In this document: piece after piece, positions 1-8,294 of the stretch | How positions within the stretch are numbered: position 1 is the first letter of the stretch | Layout: each line of letters opens with the position of its first letter | Assembly: GCF_001182895.1 (NCBI RefSeq) | Contig: NZ_LFQR01000026.1 | Span: 1-44,579, forward strand | Source of the DNA: Frateuria defendens | GTDB taxonomy: Bacteria; Pseudomonadota; Gammaproteobacteria; Xanthomonadales; Rhodanobacteraceae | Reading direction: 5' to 3' | Length of the DNA stretch: 44,579 bases | Program-made: the position numbers and the translations under genes | The notes under the pieces: generated by a model | Told to the model about the DNA's origin: nothing | What the model saw: the letters and a program-made list of their open reading frames with translations, nothing else | Databases searched by the model: none

Positions 1-33
1 GGAAGGCGCGCCCTCGGGGTGTCCTTCTCTTTG

Positions 34-108
34 GTTACTTTCTCTTGGACAAGCAAGAGAAAGTAACTCGCCCTCCGGCAGGAGGGCGAAACCCCGGCCA
101 AAGGCCGG
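34..108. repeat. Three consecutive stem-loops (REP-like/terminator cluster)
   Basis: Three perfect inverted repeats follow one another: a 14-bp stem (34-47 with 54-67, 6-nt loop), an 8-bp stem CGCCCTCC/GGAGGGCG (69-76 with 81-88) and a 6-bp stem CCGGCC/GGCCGG (94-99 with 103-108). The first arm pair (GTTACTTTCTCTT and its complement) is a motif I associate with dispersed repeats in Xanthomonadales genomes; that is recollection, not a search result. It lies before the first gene and probably belongs to the 3' end of a transcript entering from the left. Confidence 0.6.
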
Positions 109-192
109 CCAGCTCACGACACCCACTCACCCAATCAACGCACCCACCACGAAACACTTGCCCCCGCCCCCTCGACCCGCCACCGTTCCCCC

Positions 193-1095
193 ATGGACAT
201 CGAACTGCGCCACCTGCGCTACTTCCTCGCCGTAGCCGACGAACTGCACTTCGGCCGCGCGGCCGAGCGGCTGGGCATGTCGCAGCCGCCGCTCAGCCAG
301 CAGATCCGCCAGCTCGAACAACTCGTCGGCGCGCGGCTGTTCACCCGCAGCAACCGGCGCGTGGCGCTCACCGAGGCCGGCGAGGCGTTTCTCGAGGAGA
401 CGCGCGCGATCCTGGCGCGGGTGGAGCGGGCGATCGACCTGGCCCAGCGTGCGCAGCGCGGCGAGACCGGCGAGCTGCGCATCGGCTTTACCCGCGCCAC
501 GCCGCTGTCGGGCTACATCCCCAACGCCATCCACGCCTTCCGCCAGCGCCTGCCCGGCGTGCAGCTGCTGCTGGAGGAAATGAACTCGCTGCGGCAGATC
601 GATGCCCTGCTCGAACGCCGCTTGCAGGTGGGCATCCTGCGCGGACGCAAGCTGCCCGAGGCGCTGGTGTCCCGGCGGCTGTTCCGCGATCCACTGCTGG
701 CCGTGATGCGCGCGGACCACCCGCTGCTCAAGGGTGCCGGCGCGCGCCGCAAGCTGCATACCGAGGCGCTGGCGCGCGAGCCGTTCGTGCTCTTCGCGCG
801 CAGCGCCGGCACCGGCATCCACGACCACGTGATTGCGCTGTGCAACGACGCCGGCTTCATGCCGCGCGTGGCGCAGGAAGCGCGCGAGGCCTCCACCATC
901 ATCGGCCTGGTCGCGGCCGGCATGGGCGTGTCGATCCTGCCCGCCACCTGCAGCCACATCCAGGTGGACGGCGTCCGCTTCGTGCCGCTGGCCGATCCGT
1001 TGGCGATATCGGAAGTACACGTGGCGCACCGGCGCGACGAGCATTCGCCGCTGGTGGCGCAATTCGTCCAGCTATTGCTGAAGAGCGCGCACTGA
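193..1095 (+). CDS. LysR-family transcriptional regulator
   Basis: Predicted 300-aa LysR-type regulator of normal family length. The N-terminal winged helix-turn-helix (about residues 1-60) begins MDIELRHLRYFLAVADELHF and carries the typical recognition segment AAERLGMSQPPLSQQIRQLE. The rest is the periplasmic-binding-protein-like effector domain (about 90-295), of the HcaR/BenM-like subtype by general pattern, usually aromatic or small organic acid sensors. The ATG at 193 gives a full HTH. It converges on the MFS gene with a shared hairpin between them. The candidate LysR-like palindrome at 2479-2499, upstream of the MFS gene, makes that exporter the likely target. This is inferred from context; the ligand is unknown. 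Confidence 0.9.
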   Translation: MDIELRHLRYFLAVADELHFGRAAERLGMSQPPLSQQIRQLEQLVGARLFTRSNRRVALTEAGEAFLEETRAILARVERAIDLAQRAQRGETGELRIGFTRATPLSGYIPNAIHAFRQRLPGVQLLLEEMNSLRQIDALLERRLQVGILRGRKLPEALVSRRLFRDPLLAVMRADHPLLKGAGARRKLHTEALAREPFVLFARSAGTGIHDHVIALCNDAGFMPRVAQEAREASTIIGLVAAGMGVSILPATCSHIQVDGVRFVPLADPLAISEVHVAHRRDEHSPLVAQFVQLLLKSAH

Positions 1096-1103
1096 GCGCC
1101 GGC

Positions 1104-1127
1104 CCGTCCTGCACCGGCGCAGGACGG
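1104..1127. terminator. Bidirectional hairpin between convergent LysR and MFS genes
   Basis: Perfect 9-bp inverted repeat CCGTCCTGC/GCAGGACGG with a 6-nt loop, sitting in the 41-nt gap between two convergent stop codons. There is no clear T-tract, so it is intrinsic-terminator-like by position and stem strength only. Confidence 0.5.
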
Positions 1128-1136
1128 CGCCCTCGC

Positions 1137-2390
1137 CTACGGCGACTTGGCGCCCGGCAGCGGCGCCACGTGGTACAGCCGCCAGGCGCTCAAGAGGCCC
1201 ACCAGCAGCAGCAGCCCCACGAAGGCCGCCACGCCGTTCCAGCCGTGGGCGCTGTAGAACACGCCGCCGGCGGCACCGGCCACGCTGGAGCCGAGGTAGT
1301 AGCAGAACAGGTACATCGACGCGGCCTGCGCCTTGGCCGCACCGCCGCGGCGGCCGACCCAGCTGCTGGCGACCGAGTGGCCGCCGAAGAAGCCGAAGGT
1401 CACCGCCACCACGCCCAGCGCGATCAGCACCAGCGAATGGGAGACGGTGAGCAGCACGCCCGCCAGCATCAGCGCGAGCGCGGTCCACAGCACCTTGCGG
1501 CGCCCCAGCCGGCTGGCGAGGTGCCCCATCCACGCCGAGCTGAAGGTGCCCACCAGGTAGACGCCGAAGATCAGCCCCACCACGGTCTGGCTGAGGCCGA
1601 ACGGCGGGGCCAGCAGGCGGTAGCCGAGGTAGTTGTAGACGGTGACGAAGGCGCCCAGGAACAGGAAGCCCACCCCGAACAGCCACGGCAGGGCGGCATC
1701 GTGGAACAGGCCGCCGAAGGTGCCGAGCAGGCGCCCCAGGTGCAGCCGGCGCGGCTCGAAGTGGCGCGAGGGCGGCAGCGAGCGCCAGAACATCAGCGCC
1801 GAGACCAGGCCGATGGCGCCGACCACGCCCACGCCCGCGCGCCAGCCGAAGTAGTCGGCCAGAATGCCGGCCACCAGCCGCCCGCCCATGCCGCCGATCG
1901 CGTTGCCGCTGATGTACAGGCCCATGCCGAGGCCGAGCGACTCGGCGTGCATCTCCTCGCTGAGGTAGGTCATCGCCACCGCGGGCAGGCCGCTTAAGGT
2001 CAGGCCGAGCAGGGTGCGCAGCACCAGCAGCGCCTGCCAGTTGGGCGCCAGCGACGTCGCCAGCACCAGCACCGAGGAGGACAGCAGCGAGATCACCATC
2101 ACCCGCTTGCGCCCCATGGCGTCGGACAGCGCGCCGGCGACCAGCATGGCCACGGCCAGCACGGCGGTGGTGAGGGAGAGCGAGAGCGCGCTCATCGCCG
2201 CGCTCACGCCGTAGTCGCGGCTGAACTCCGGCATCAGCGGCTGCACGCAGTAGAGCAGCCCGAAGGTGGCCAGCCCGGCCGAGAACATGGCGAGGTTGGT
2301 GCGCCGGAACGCCGGCGTGCCGTGGCGGATGTGGCTGGCCGAGGCATCGGCCGCCGCCGGGGAAGTGGAGGCTGGGGAGTACCCGTCCAT
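1137..2390 (-). CDS. MFS transporter, YnfM-like
   Basis: About 417-aa major facilitator with roughly 12 hydrophobic segments. The MFS loop 2-3 signature appears as GALSDAMGRKRV, and its half-repeat in the second half as GHLASRLGRRKVL. Overall pattern resembles the E. coli YnfM/arabinose-efflux group of drug-proton antiporters. The open frame extends upstream to a TTG (2432). I chose the ATG at 2390, leaving a roughly 25-residue hydrophilic N-terminus before the first membrane helix; the true start could be either. In E. coli ynfM is paired with a LysR gene, and here the LysR gene converges on it. The substrate is unknown. Confidence 0.85.
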   Translation of the reverse strand: MDGYSPASTSPAAADASASHIRHGTPAFRRTNLAMFSAGLATFGLLYCVQPLMPEFSRDYGVSAAMSALSLSLTTAVLAVAMLVAGALSDAMGRKRVMVISLLSSSVLVLATSLAPNWQALLVLRTLLGLTLSGLPAVAMTYLSEEMHAESLGLGMGLYISGNAIGGMGGRLVAGILADYFGWRAGVGVVGAIGLVSALMFWRSLPPSRHFEPRRLHLGRLLGTFGGLFHDAALPWLFGVGFLFLGAFVTVYNYLGYRLLAPPFGLSQTVVGLIFGVYLVGTFSSAWMGHLASRLGRRKVLWTALALMLAGVLLTVSHSLVLIALGVVAVTFGFFGGHSVASSWVGRRGGAAKAQAASMYLFCYYLGSSVAGAAGGVFYSAHGWNGVAAFVGLLLLVGLLSAWRLYHVAPLPGAKSP

Positions 2391-2760
2391 CGTCGTGCCC
2401 CATGCCGGGGATGCAGTGGTGACGGTGGACAAGGATAAGGGCCGAGATCGAGACGGTCGATAACGCGGAATATCTCGTTTGATATGCAGGAAGTATCAAT
2501 GCCACGGCGGCGGAAAAGCCCGAACCGCCCAAATCGCAGGCTTGAAAGCCCGCGCGGCTCGCCGATTCGCCTCGCCCGCCTCAAGGTCGGCGCAAGGCGC
2601 GGCGATCTGCCGCAGCCCTCTTTTGCGGATGGCCGTCCAGCCACCCGGACACCCGTGCCGGAAGTCACGGTGTCCTCGCCGGAGGGCCATGTCATGCTGC
2701 GGAGCGACACGCCACACCGGCGCGCCCCGCCGCGCGCCCGACTCCGGAGCCTCCCCCACG
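2391..2760. other. Intergenic region between divergent MFS and M1 peptidase genes
   Basis: No convincing gene. It is more AT-rich around 2459-2500, where a TTGATA-type -35-like hexamer for the MFS gene overlaps the palindrome listed separately. The rest (2500-2760) resembles a long leader or promoter region of the peptidase gene; I see no RNA gene in it. Confidence 0.6.
2479..2499. promoter_or_regulatory. TTGATA-N9-TATCAA perfect palindrome, candidate LysR operator
   Basis: Perfect 6-bp arms with a 9-nt spacer, about 90 nt upstream of the MFS start and about 260 nt upstream of the M1 peptidase. The form (dyad symmetry, about 21 nt, AT-rich arms) matches LysR-type sites, and the right arm read on the minus strand doubles as a TTGATA -35-like element for the MFS promoter. 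Binding by the nearby LysR protein is inference. Confidence 0.45.
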
Positions 2761-4731
2761 ATGAAGTTGTCGCTGCCCTCCCTGGCGCTGGCCTGCATGG
2801 CCTTCGCCGCGCCGCTCGCCGCCGTGGCCGACCAGGCCGCCCCGCCCGCCTTCGACCCGCTGCAGACCTTCGCCCCGTTCGCCATGCCGCAGCCGGCGAA
2901 CGTGTACCGCTCGGCCAGCGGCCGGCCCGGCCCCGCGTACTGGCAAAACCGCGCCGACTACAGCATCAAGGCCACGCTCGACCCGCAGCGCCGCCAGCTC
3001 AGCGGCGAGGTGACCATCGCCTACACCAACCATAGCCCCGACGCGCTCGACGCGCTGTGGCTGCAGTTGGACGAGAACCACTACCGCGAGGACGCCCGCG
3101 CCAACTTCACCAGCGGCCACCACCCCATCGAGCACACCGGCGGCTACCAGCTCGCCGACGTGGCGGTGGACACCGGCCACGGCTTCCAACCCGCGCACTA
3201 CGTGGTGGACGACACCCGCATGCGGCTGGACCTGCCCCAGCCGCTCGCCGCCAAGGACGGCACGGTGAAGCTGCGCATCCGCTACAGCTACATCGTGCCG
3301 CCCACCCGCACCGGCCGCACCGACTGGCTGGCGACCAAGAACGGCGACCTCTTCGAGATGGCGCAGTGGTACCCGCGCATGGCGGTGTACGACGACCTGC
3401 GCGGCTGGGACACGGCGCCCTACCTCAACAGCGAGTTCTACCTGGAATACGGCGACATCGACTACGCCGTCACCGTACCCGCCGACATGATCGTGGTGGG
3501 CTCGGGCGAACTGGTGAACCCGCAGGAGGTGTTGACCAAGACCGAGCTGGCGCGCCTCGAACAGGCCCGCCACAGCGACGCCACGGTGCTGATCCGCACG
3601 CCGGCGGAGGTCACCGACCCGGCCAGCCGCCCGCACGGCGGCCCGCTGACCTGGCGCTTCCGCATGCGCAACACGCGCGACGTCGCCTTCGGTGCCTCCA
3701 AGGCCTACGTGTGGGACGCGGCGCGCATCAACCTGCCCAGCGGCAAGACCGCGATGGCGATGTCGGCCTACCCGGTGGAGAGCGTGGGCCAGCAAGGCTG
3801 GAGCCGCTCCACCGAATACCTCAAGCACTCGGTGGAGCACTTCTCGCAGCGCTACCTCGAATACCCCTACCCCAACGCCATCGCCGAGGCCGGCACGGTG
3901 GGCGGCATGGAATACCCGGGCATCGTGTTCGACTCCTACAAGAGCACCGGCAAGGACTTCTACGCCCTGACCGCGCACGAGATCGGCCACACCTGGTTCC
4001 CGATGATCGTGGGCTCCAACGAGCGCCGCGATGCGTGGATCGACGAAGGCTTCAACACCTTCATCGACGTCTACGCCGCCGACGCCTTCAACCACGGCGA
4101 GTTCTCGCCCAAGCGCGATCCCGAATACGCGCCCAAGGGCGGCAACCCGGTGGACGAGATCCAGGCCGTGCTGGACGACCCGGAGGCGCCGCCGCTGCTC
4201 ACCCCGGCCGACCAGATCAAGGAGAAGTACCGCCACCCGGTGACCTACTTCAAGTCCGCGCTGGGCCTGGTGCTGCTGCGCGAGCAGATCCTCGGCCCCG
4301 ACCGCTTCGACCCGGCCTTCCGCGCCTTCGTCCACGACTGGGCCTACAAGCATCCCTCGCCGTCCGACTTCTTCCGCAGCATGGACAGCGCCGCCGGCGA
4401 GGATCTCTCCTGGTTCTGGCGCGGCTGGTACGCCAACAACTGGAAGCTCGACCTCGCCGTGACCGGCGTGGGCTACGTCGACGGCGACTACCGCAAGGGC
4501 GCCCTGGTGACGGTGCAGAACCTCGATAAGCTGGTGCTGCCCGCCATCTTGCAGCTCACCTACGCCGACGGCAGCACCCGGCGCGTGCGGGTGCCGGTGG
4601 AGACCTGGCTGCAGCACCGCAGCTTCGACGTGCGCGTGCCCGGCGACAAGGCCGTGCGCGAGGCGGTGATCGACCCAGACCACGTCCTCCCCGACGGCCA
4701 CCGCGACAACAACCGCTTCGCGCCGCGCTGA
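2761..4731 (+). CDS. Secreted M1-family metallopeptidase
   Basis: About 656-aa zinc aminopeptidase-type enzyme. An N-terminal signal peptide (MKLSLPSLALACMAFAAPLA, cleavage near AVA-DQA) sends it to the periplasm or outside. Catalytic residues are intact: HEIGH at 406-410 and the third zinc ligand Glu in DEGF at 429, giving HExxH-x18-E. The substrate-recognition loop is GGMEYP in place of the canonical GxMEN, as in many bacterial M1 homologs of this subtype. The N-terminal beta domain spans about 60-280. I set the start at the ATG at 2761, because it begins the signal peptide; the frame is open further upstream. It has no obvious functional link to its neighbours. It converges on the hydrogenase operon with a hairpin in between. 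Confidence 0.9.
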   Translation: MKLSLPSLALACMAFAAPLAAVADQAAPPAFDPLQTFAPFAMPQPANVYRSASGRPGPAYWQNRADYSIKATLDPQRRQLSGEVTIAYTNHSPDALDALWLQLDENHYREDARANFTSGHHPIEHTGGYQLADVAVDTGHGFQPAHYVVDDTRMRLDLPQPLAAKDGTVKLRIRYSYIVPPTRTGRTDWLATKNGDLFEMAQWYPRMAVYDDLRGWDTAPYLNSEFYLEYGDIDYAVTVPADMIVVGSGELVNPQEVLTKTELARLEQARHSDATVLIRTPAEVTDPASRPHGGPLTWRFRMRNTRDVAFGASKAYVWDAARINLPSGKTAMAMSAYPVESVGQQGWSRSTEYLKHSVEHFSQRYLEYPYPNAIAEAGTVGGMEYPGIVFDSYKSTGKDFYALTAHEIGHTWFPMIVGSNERRDAWIDEGFNTFIDVYAADAFNHGEFSPKRDPEYAPKGGNPVDEIQAVLDDPEAPPLLTPADQIKEKYRHPVTYFKSALGLVLLREQILGPDRFDPAFRAFVHDWAYKHPSPSDFFRSMDSAAGEDLSWFWRGWYANNWKLDLAVTGVGYVDGDYRKGALVTVQNLDKLVLPAILQLTYADGSTRRVRVPVETWLQHRSFDVRVPGDKAVREAVIDPDHVLPDGHRDNNRFAPR

Positions 4732-4740
4732 GCGGCGCCG

Positions 4741-4774
4741 CCGCATGCGTGCCGGCCTGCGCCGGCGCATGCGG
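4741..4774. terminator. Hairpin between M1 peptidase and the hydrogenase operon
   Basis: Stem of CCGCATGC plus GCCGGC pairing with GCCGGC plus GCATGCGG, with a 2-nt bulge on the left arm and a CTGC loop. It begins 10 nt after the peptidase stop codon and lies downstream of the convergent hyp-end gene, so it can serve both transcripts. No T-tract is present. Confidence 0.55.
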
Positions 4775-4819
4775 CGCATCGCCGGCCCCGTGCGGCGGGA
4801 CGGCCGCCGGGCGCCTGGA

Positions 4820-5140
4820 TCAGATGCGCCAGAGCCGGCACCACCAGTCCGGGTCCACCGGAATGGCCAGCTCCGGCAGATCGCACCAGCGCCGGTGCAC
4901 CAGGTAATAGAGGCACTCCTGGCAGCGCATGCGGTCCTCCCCGTAGGGCTTGTCGATCAGGCCGCACAGCACCAGCTTGGCGCGCAGGTCCGGGCCGCCG
5001 CCCTTGCGCCCGCGCAGGGCGTCGAGCAGCTCGGCGAATTCCTTCTCGGTCTCGGGAAACGGCTCGGTCTGCGTCGCCAGGCCATCGGCGAGCAGCCGGC
5101 TTATCTCGCGCCGGCACCGTTCGTCCTCACCCCTTGCCAC
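4820..5140 (-). CDS. Small Cys/Trp-rich protein at the end of the hydrogenase operon, unknown function
   Basis: Predicted 106 aa with a GTG start at 5140, 64 nt after hypB and in the same direction. The N-terminal two thirds are charged and helical. The C-terminus is striking: it contains MRCQECLYYLVHRRWCDLPE and ends PDWWCRLWRI, giving a CX2CX9CX14C pattern with conserved-looking Trp/Arg. This pattern could bind a metal or an Fe-S cluster. I do not recognise a named family. Its position suggests a hydrogenase accessory or electron-transfer role, but that is inference from operon position only. The real start could be further upstream. Confidence 0.7.
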   Translation of the reverse strand: MARGEDERCRREISRLLADGLATQTEPFPETEKEFAELLDALRGRKGGGPDLRAKLVLCGLIDKPYGEDRMRCQECLYYLVHRRWCDLPELAIPVDPDWWCRLWRI

Positions 5141-5204
5141 GGCAGCAACCCGACAGGCGGTTCAACGACGGTGCGCGCTCAGCGCGGCTGCGGCCGCGCC
5201 GGGG

Positions 5205-6110
5205 TCAGCGATGCGCGGGGCCGGCCGCCGCGTGGCCGGCATGGCTGTGCGGGCGGCCCGACACGTGATCGTATGCGTGCAACAACCAGCCCACCCATTC
5301 ATCCAGCCCAGTTCCCACGGTCGCCGACACCTGCATCACCAGGATGCGCGGGTTGACCCGCCGCGCATTGGCGATGCAACGCTCCACATCGAACGAGACA
5401 TAGGGCAGCAGGTCCACCTTGTTGAGCAGCATGACCTGGGCCGCGGCGAACATGTCGGGGTACTTGAGCGGCTTGTCCTCGCCCTCGGTCACCGACAGGA
5501 TCGCGACCTTGGCCGCCTCCCCCAGGTCCCACATCGCGGGACAGACCAGATTGCCTACGTTCTCGATGAAGAGAATACCACCGCCCGCCATGGGCAGGCC
5601 GGCGTTGGCGCGCGCGACCATCTCGGCGTCGAGGTGGCAGCCCTTGCCGGTATTGACCTGGATGGCGGGCACGCCGGTGGCGCGGATGCGGTCGGCGTCG
5701 TGGCTGGTCTGCTGGTCGCCCTCGATCACCGCCAGCTTCGTCGCCGGCTCGCGCTCGCGCAGCCGCTGCAGCGTGGCGCACAGCAGGGTGGTCTTGCCCG
5801 AGCCCGGGCTGGAGACGAGGTTGAAGCTCAGGATACGCTCGGCGGAGAAATGCTCGCGGTTGCGTTCGGCCACGCGATTGTTGGCGCCGAGCACGTCCTG
5901 CTCGATGCGGATGGCGCGCGTCTGGCTGAGGCCGGGCACCGAGACGCCGGCCGGGCCTGCGCCGTAGTGCAGGTCACCGCCGGCATGGCGCAGCACGCCG
6001 GCCGCCCCGGCCGGCGCCCACGGCGCCGCGGCCGGCACGGCGTGGGCGCCGGCGGGATAAAGGCGCAGGCCGTGCCCGTCGTCGCCGTTGCATCCGCAGA
6101 TGGTGCACAT
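5205..6110 (-). CDS. hypB: HypB, nickel-inserting GTPase for [NiFe]-hydrogenase
   Basis: 301 aa. The N-terminal CTICGC (residues 2-7) is the high-affinity Ni site known from E. coli-type HypB (CxxCGC). The GTPase domain carries a P-loop SSPGSGKTT (100-108), and further GTPase signatures include LNKVDLLPY. The C-terminus is rich in His (GRPHSHAGH), a possible nickel store, though much shorter than in rhizobial HypB. HypB works with HypA to put Ni into the large-subunit precursor. It follows hypA after a 13-nt gap in the same operon and would serve both hydrogenases in this window. Confidence 0.97.
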   Translation of the reverse strand: MCTICGCNGDDGHGLRLYPAGAHAVPAAAPWAPAGAAGVLRHAGGDLHYGAGPAGVSVPGLSQTRAIRIEQDVLGANNRVAERNREHFSAERILSFNLVSSPGSGKTTLLCATLQRLREREPATKLAVIEGDQQTSHDADRIRATGVPAIQVNTGKGCHLDAEMVARANAGLPMAGGGILFIENVGNLVCPAMWDLGEAAKVAILSVTEGEDKPLKYPDMFAAAQVMLLNKVDLLPYVSFDVERCIANARRVNPRILVMQVSATVGTGLDEWVGWLLHAYDHVSGRPHSHAGHAAAGPAHR

Positions 6111-6123
6111 GGTGTGATTCTCC

Positions 6124-6498
6124 TCAATGGGTGTGGGCGGCCGGCGGCGCCGGCGCGTCGGCCACCAGCAGCTCGCGCACCCGCAGTTCGGTGCCGGACA
6201 CCGGTTGCAGCTGGTGCCCGCCGCACTGCGGGCAATCGTCCAGCCGGGTATGGATGGGAACCGGCGCCGCGCACTGCATGCACCACGCCTGCGCGGCGTG
6301 CTCGCAAAGCTGCCATTGTGCGCCCTCCAGCAGGGTGCCGGGTGCCAGCGCGTCCAGCGCGAAGCGCAGCGACTCGACCTCGATGCCGGCCAGGCAGCCG
6401 ATGTCGAGCGTCAGCCGCGTCACGCGCGCGAAGCCGGACTGGCGCGCGGCCTGCTCGACCAGCCCCAGCACGCTCTCGGCGATGCTCGTCTCATGCAT
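6124..6498 (-). CDS. hypA: HypA, nickel chaperone
   Basis: 124 aa, normal HypA length. It begins [10 protein letters not shown] with the Ni-binding His2, and carries the structural zinc site as two CxxC motifs (C73/C76 and C89/C92). It delivers Ni with HypB during hydrogenase active-site assembly. The start overlaps the end of hupK by 8 nt, so translation is probably coupled. The frame is open upstream, but the ATG at 6498 restores the conserved MHE start. Confidence 0.97.
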   Translation of the reverse strand: MHETSIAESVLGLVEQAARQSGFARVTRLTLDIGCLAGIEVESLRFALDALAPGTLLEGAQWQLCEHAAQAWCMQCAAPVPIHTRLDDCPQCGGHQLQPVSGTELRVRELLVADAPAPPAAHTH

Positions 6499-7558
6499 GT
6501 GCGGCGACCTCGCAGGCAGGGGCGACGGTGAAGGCGAGGCAGGGATCGAACGCCGCCGCCAGCGCGGCGCAACGCGCCGCGTCGCCGGCCGGCAGCGCGG
6601 CGATGCACCCGGCCAGGCTGCCGTGCGGGTGGAAGTTCCACTCGGTGGGCGCCACCGCGCGGTAGCCGGCCACGCGGCCGGCGGCATCCTGGGCGGCCAC
6701 GTGCAGCAGCACGCCGCGGGCGGTTTCGGTCCAGGCGTAGCCGCAGCCGGGTTCCAGCGCACCGCCGCCGCTGTGCAGGCGGGCATCGCCGGTGGCGAGG
6801 CGCGCCACCTCCTCCAGCCGGTCGAGCAGGCGCTCCAGCACGGTGGACGGCCCGGGCATGGCGCGCCGGCGTGCGAGGCGCTGCCAGCAGCCGGTTTCCC
6901 GCGTGCCGTGCCATTGCGGGTAGACCGCGAAGTCCGGCTCGTGCCAGGCCTGCCGCGCCAGCTCCGCGATGCGCTCGTCGAACAGCAGGCTCTCCACCCC
7001 GGCCGCCGCCGGCAGTGGTTGCGCGAGCAGCCCGGGCGCGCAGGCGGCCAGGGTGCGCGCCGGCGCGGTGCCGGCGCGGTGCAGCCAGTCGCGCATGGCC
7101 TCGGCGCCGGCCATGCGCCGCGCCAGCCAGGTTTCCGGCGGCTCGCCGTAGAGGCAGGCTTGCAGCGTCTTCAGCCAGTCGCCGGGCGTGCCCGGCGGCG
7201 CCTGCCACAGCCGGCGCAAGGGTTCCTGCGCCGCCGGTGCGTCAAGCACGGCGCCCAAGCAGCGCGGCCAGTCCAGGAGGATGTGCCGCAGGTGCTCGCG
7301 CATCGCCGCCTCCACCAGCCGGTGCCGCGCGGCAAGATCGAACACCGTCTCCGCCGCCTGCCCCTGCGCGAGGGCCAGCGCCCACTGCGCCACCTGGGAC
7401 TGGGCCCCGGCGCAAAGGCTGAAGAGCTGCCCCATCAGCGCCGGCACCGCCGCGGCCGGGCGGCCTTGCAGCAGCTGCCCGAGCGGCAGCCGCCGCGCAC
7501 CGGTGATGGCCGGCCAGCGTCCGGGGCGCAGATGGAGCGGCGGCAGCAGCTCGGCCAT
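6491..7558 (-). CDS. hupK: HupK/HoxV hydrogenase assembly protein
   Basis: About 355 aa. HupK proteins look like degenerate hydrogenase large subunits and are thought to act as a scaffold for Fe(CN)2CO insertion in oxic conditions. The sequence shows this relation at the C-terminus, AAFDPCLAFTV, an eroded DPCxxCxxH motif, and earlier in PTEWNFHPHGSLAG. The start ATG at 7558 has a GAGG 8-10 nt upstream and follows the hupJ stop closely; a longer reading frame exists but would overlap hupJ. Position between hupJ and hypA matches Rhizobium hup and Ralstonia hox operons. Confidence 0.88.
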   Translation of the reverse strand: MAELLPPLHLRPGRWPAITGARRLPLGQLLQGRPAAAVPALMGQLFSLCAGAQSQVAQWALALAQGQAAETVFDLAARHRLVEAAMREHLRHILLDWPRCLGAVLDAPAAQEPLRRLWQAPPGTPGDWLKTLQACLYGEPPETWLARRMAGAEAMRDWLHRAGTAPARTLAACAPGLLAQPLPAAAGVESLLFDERIAELARQAWHEPDFAVYPQWHGTRETGCWQRLARRRAMPGPSTVLERLLDRLEEVARLATGDARLHSGGGALEPGCGYAWTETARGVLLHVAAQDAAGRVAGYRAVAPTEWNFHPHGSLAGCIAALPAGDAARCAALAAAFDPCLAFTVAPACEVAAHA

Positions 7559-7568
7559 CGGCAAGACC

Positions 7569-8069
7569 TCAGCGCGCCGCCAGCGCGCGGCCGCCCAGGC
7601 GGCCGAAGAAGCCGCGGCGCGCGTAGTGCTCGGGCTCGTCCTCCGCGCAGCGGCGCAGTTGCGCCAGCACCGCCAGCGCCACCGCGCGGGCATCCTCCTG
7701 ACTGGCGAAGGCGTCCATCGGCGAGTACAGCGAGCACTGCTCGAACGGCCCCGCGTCCGGCTCGCAGGCGCCGAGGAACAGGTAGCGCCCCTCGCCCCAG
7801 TCGTAGCGGCGCGGCTGCCCCACCGGCGCCGCCGCGGCGGGCTCGTCGGCGGCCCACACCAGGTTCATGCACCAGGGCGTGAGCAGCACGCCGAAGACGC
7901 CGCCGTCGGCGGGCAGGCTCGCGCTGCCCGAGCGGCGCGCGAAACCGACCGCCTCCACCGCCAGCGCCGGGTTGAGCACCGGCAGGCCCGCCATCCGCGT
8001 CGCGGCCACGCGCCGGTAGGCGCCGGCCAGCGCGGCGGCGAAAGCCTCGGGGCAGCGCCGCTCAGCCAT
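7569..8069 (-). CDS. hupJ: HupJ/HoxT, HybE-family hydrogenase assembly chaperone
   Basis: 166 aa. It contains the HybE-family core NPALAVEAVGF and LLTPWCMNLVW. HybE/HupJ proteins assist small-subunit maturation and Tat proofreading. It overlaps the rubredoxin gene by 8 nt, is followed 11 nt later by hupK, and has the expected neighbours. No membrane segment or metal motif is evident beyond two isolated Cys. Confidence 0.9.
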   Translation of the reverse strand: MAERRCPEAFAAALAGAYRRVAATRMAGLPVLNPALAVEAVGFARRSGSASLPADGGVFGVLLTPWCMNLVWAADEPAAAAPVGQPRRYDWGEGRYLFLGACEPDAGPFEQCSLYSPMDAFASQEDARAVALAVLAQLRRCAEDEPEHYARRGFFGRLGGRALAAR

Positions 8070-8289
8070 CGGCCAGCACCATGAACTGCTCGGCGTCGCC
8101 GTCGCACTGCGGGCAGCGCCAGTGCGCGGGCAGCGCGTCGAACGGCGTGCCGGGCGGCACTTGCCACACCGGGTCGCCCTCGGCCGGGTCGTAGACGTAC
8201 CAGCAGATCTTGCACTCCATCCGCGCGCCGGGCGGCAGGCGGCCGGCGTCGCCCAGGTAGGAGCCTTCGAAGCGGGAGGGGGCGTCCAT
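8062..8289 (-). CDS. hupI: HupI/HoxR rubredoxin
   Basis: 75 aa with two Fe-binding CxxC motifs, ECKICWYVYDP (C26/C29) and RCPQCD (C59/C62), giving the rubredoxin fold after a roughly 23-residue N-terminal extension typical of HupI. In rhizobia and Ralstonia this rubredoxin helps build the Fe-S clusters of the small subunit under oxygen, including the unusual proximal cluster. The ATG at 8289 lies 5 nt after hupH stops. The reading frame is open far upstream inside hupH, but only this start gives a rubredoxin-sized product. Confidence 0.95.
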   Translation of the reverse strand: MDAPSRFEGSYLGDAGRLPPGARMECKICWYVYDPAEGDPVWQVPPGTPFDALPAHWRCPQCDGDAEQFMVLADG

Positions 8290-8294
8290 CGCGT

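Noticed and set aside
45-1997. Long plus-strand frame spanning the LysR and MFS genes
   Set aside because: Pro/Arg-rich translation out of frame with two recognised genes; no domain.
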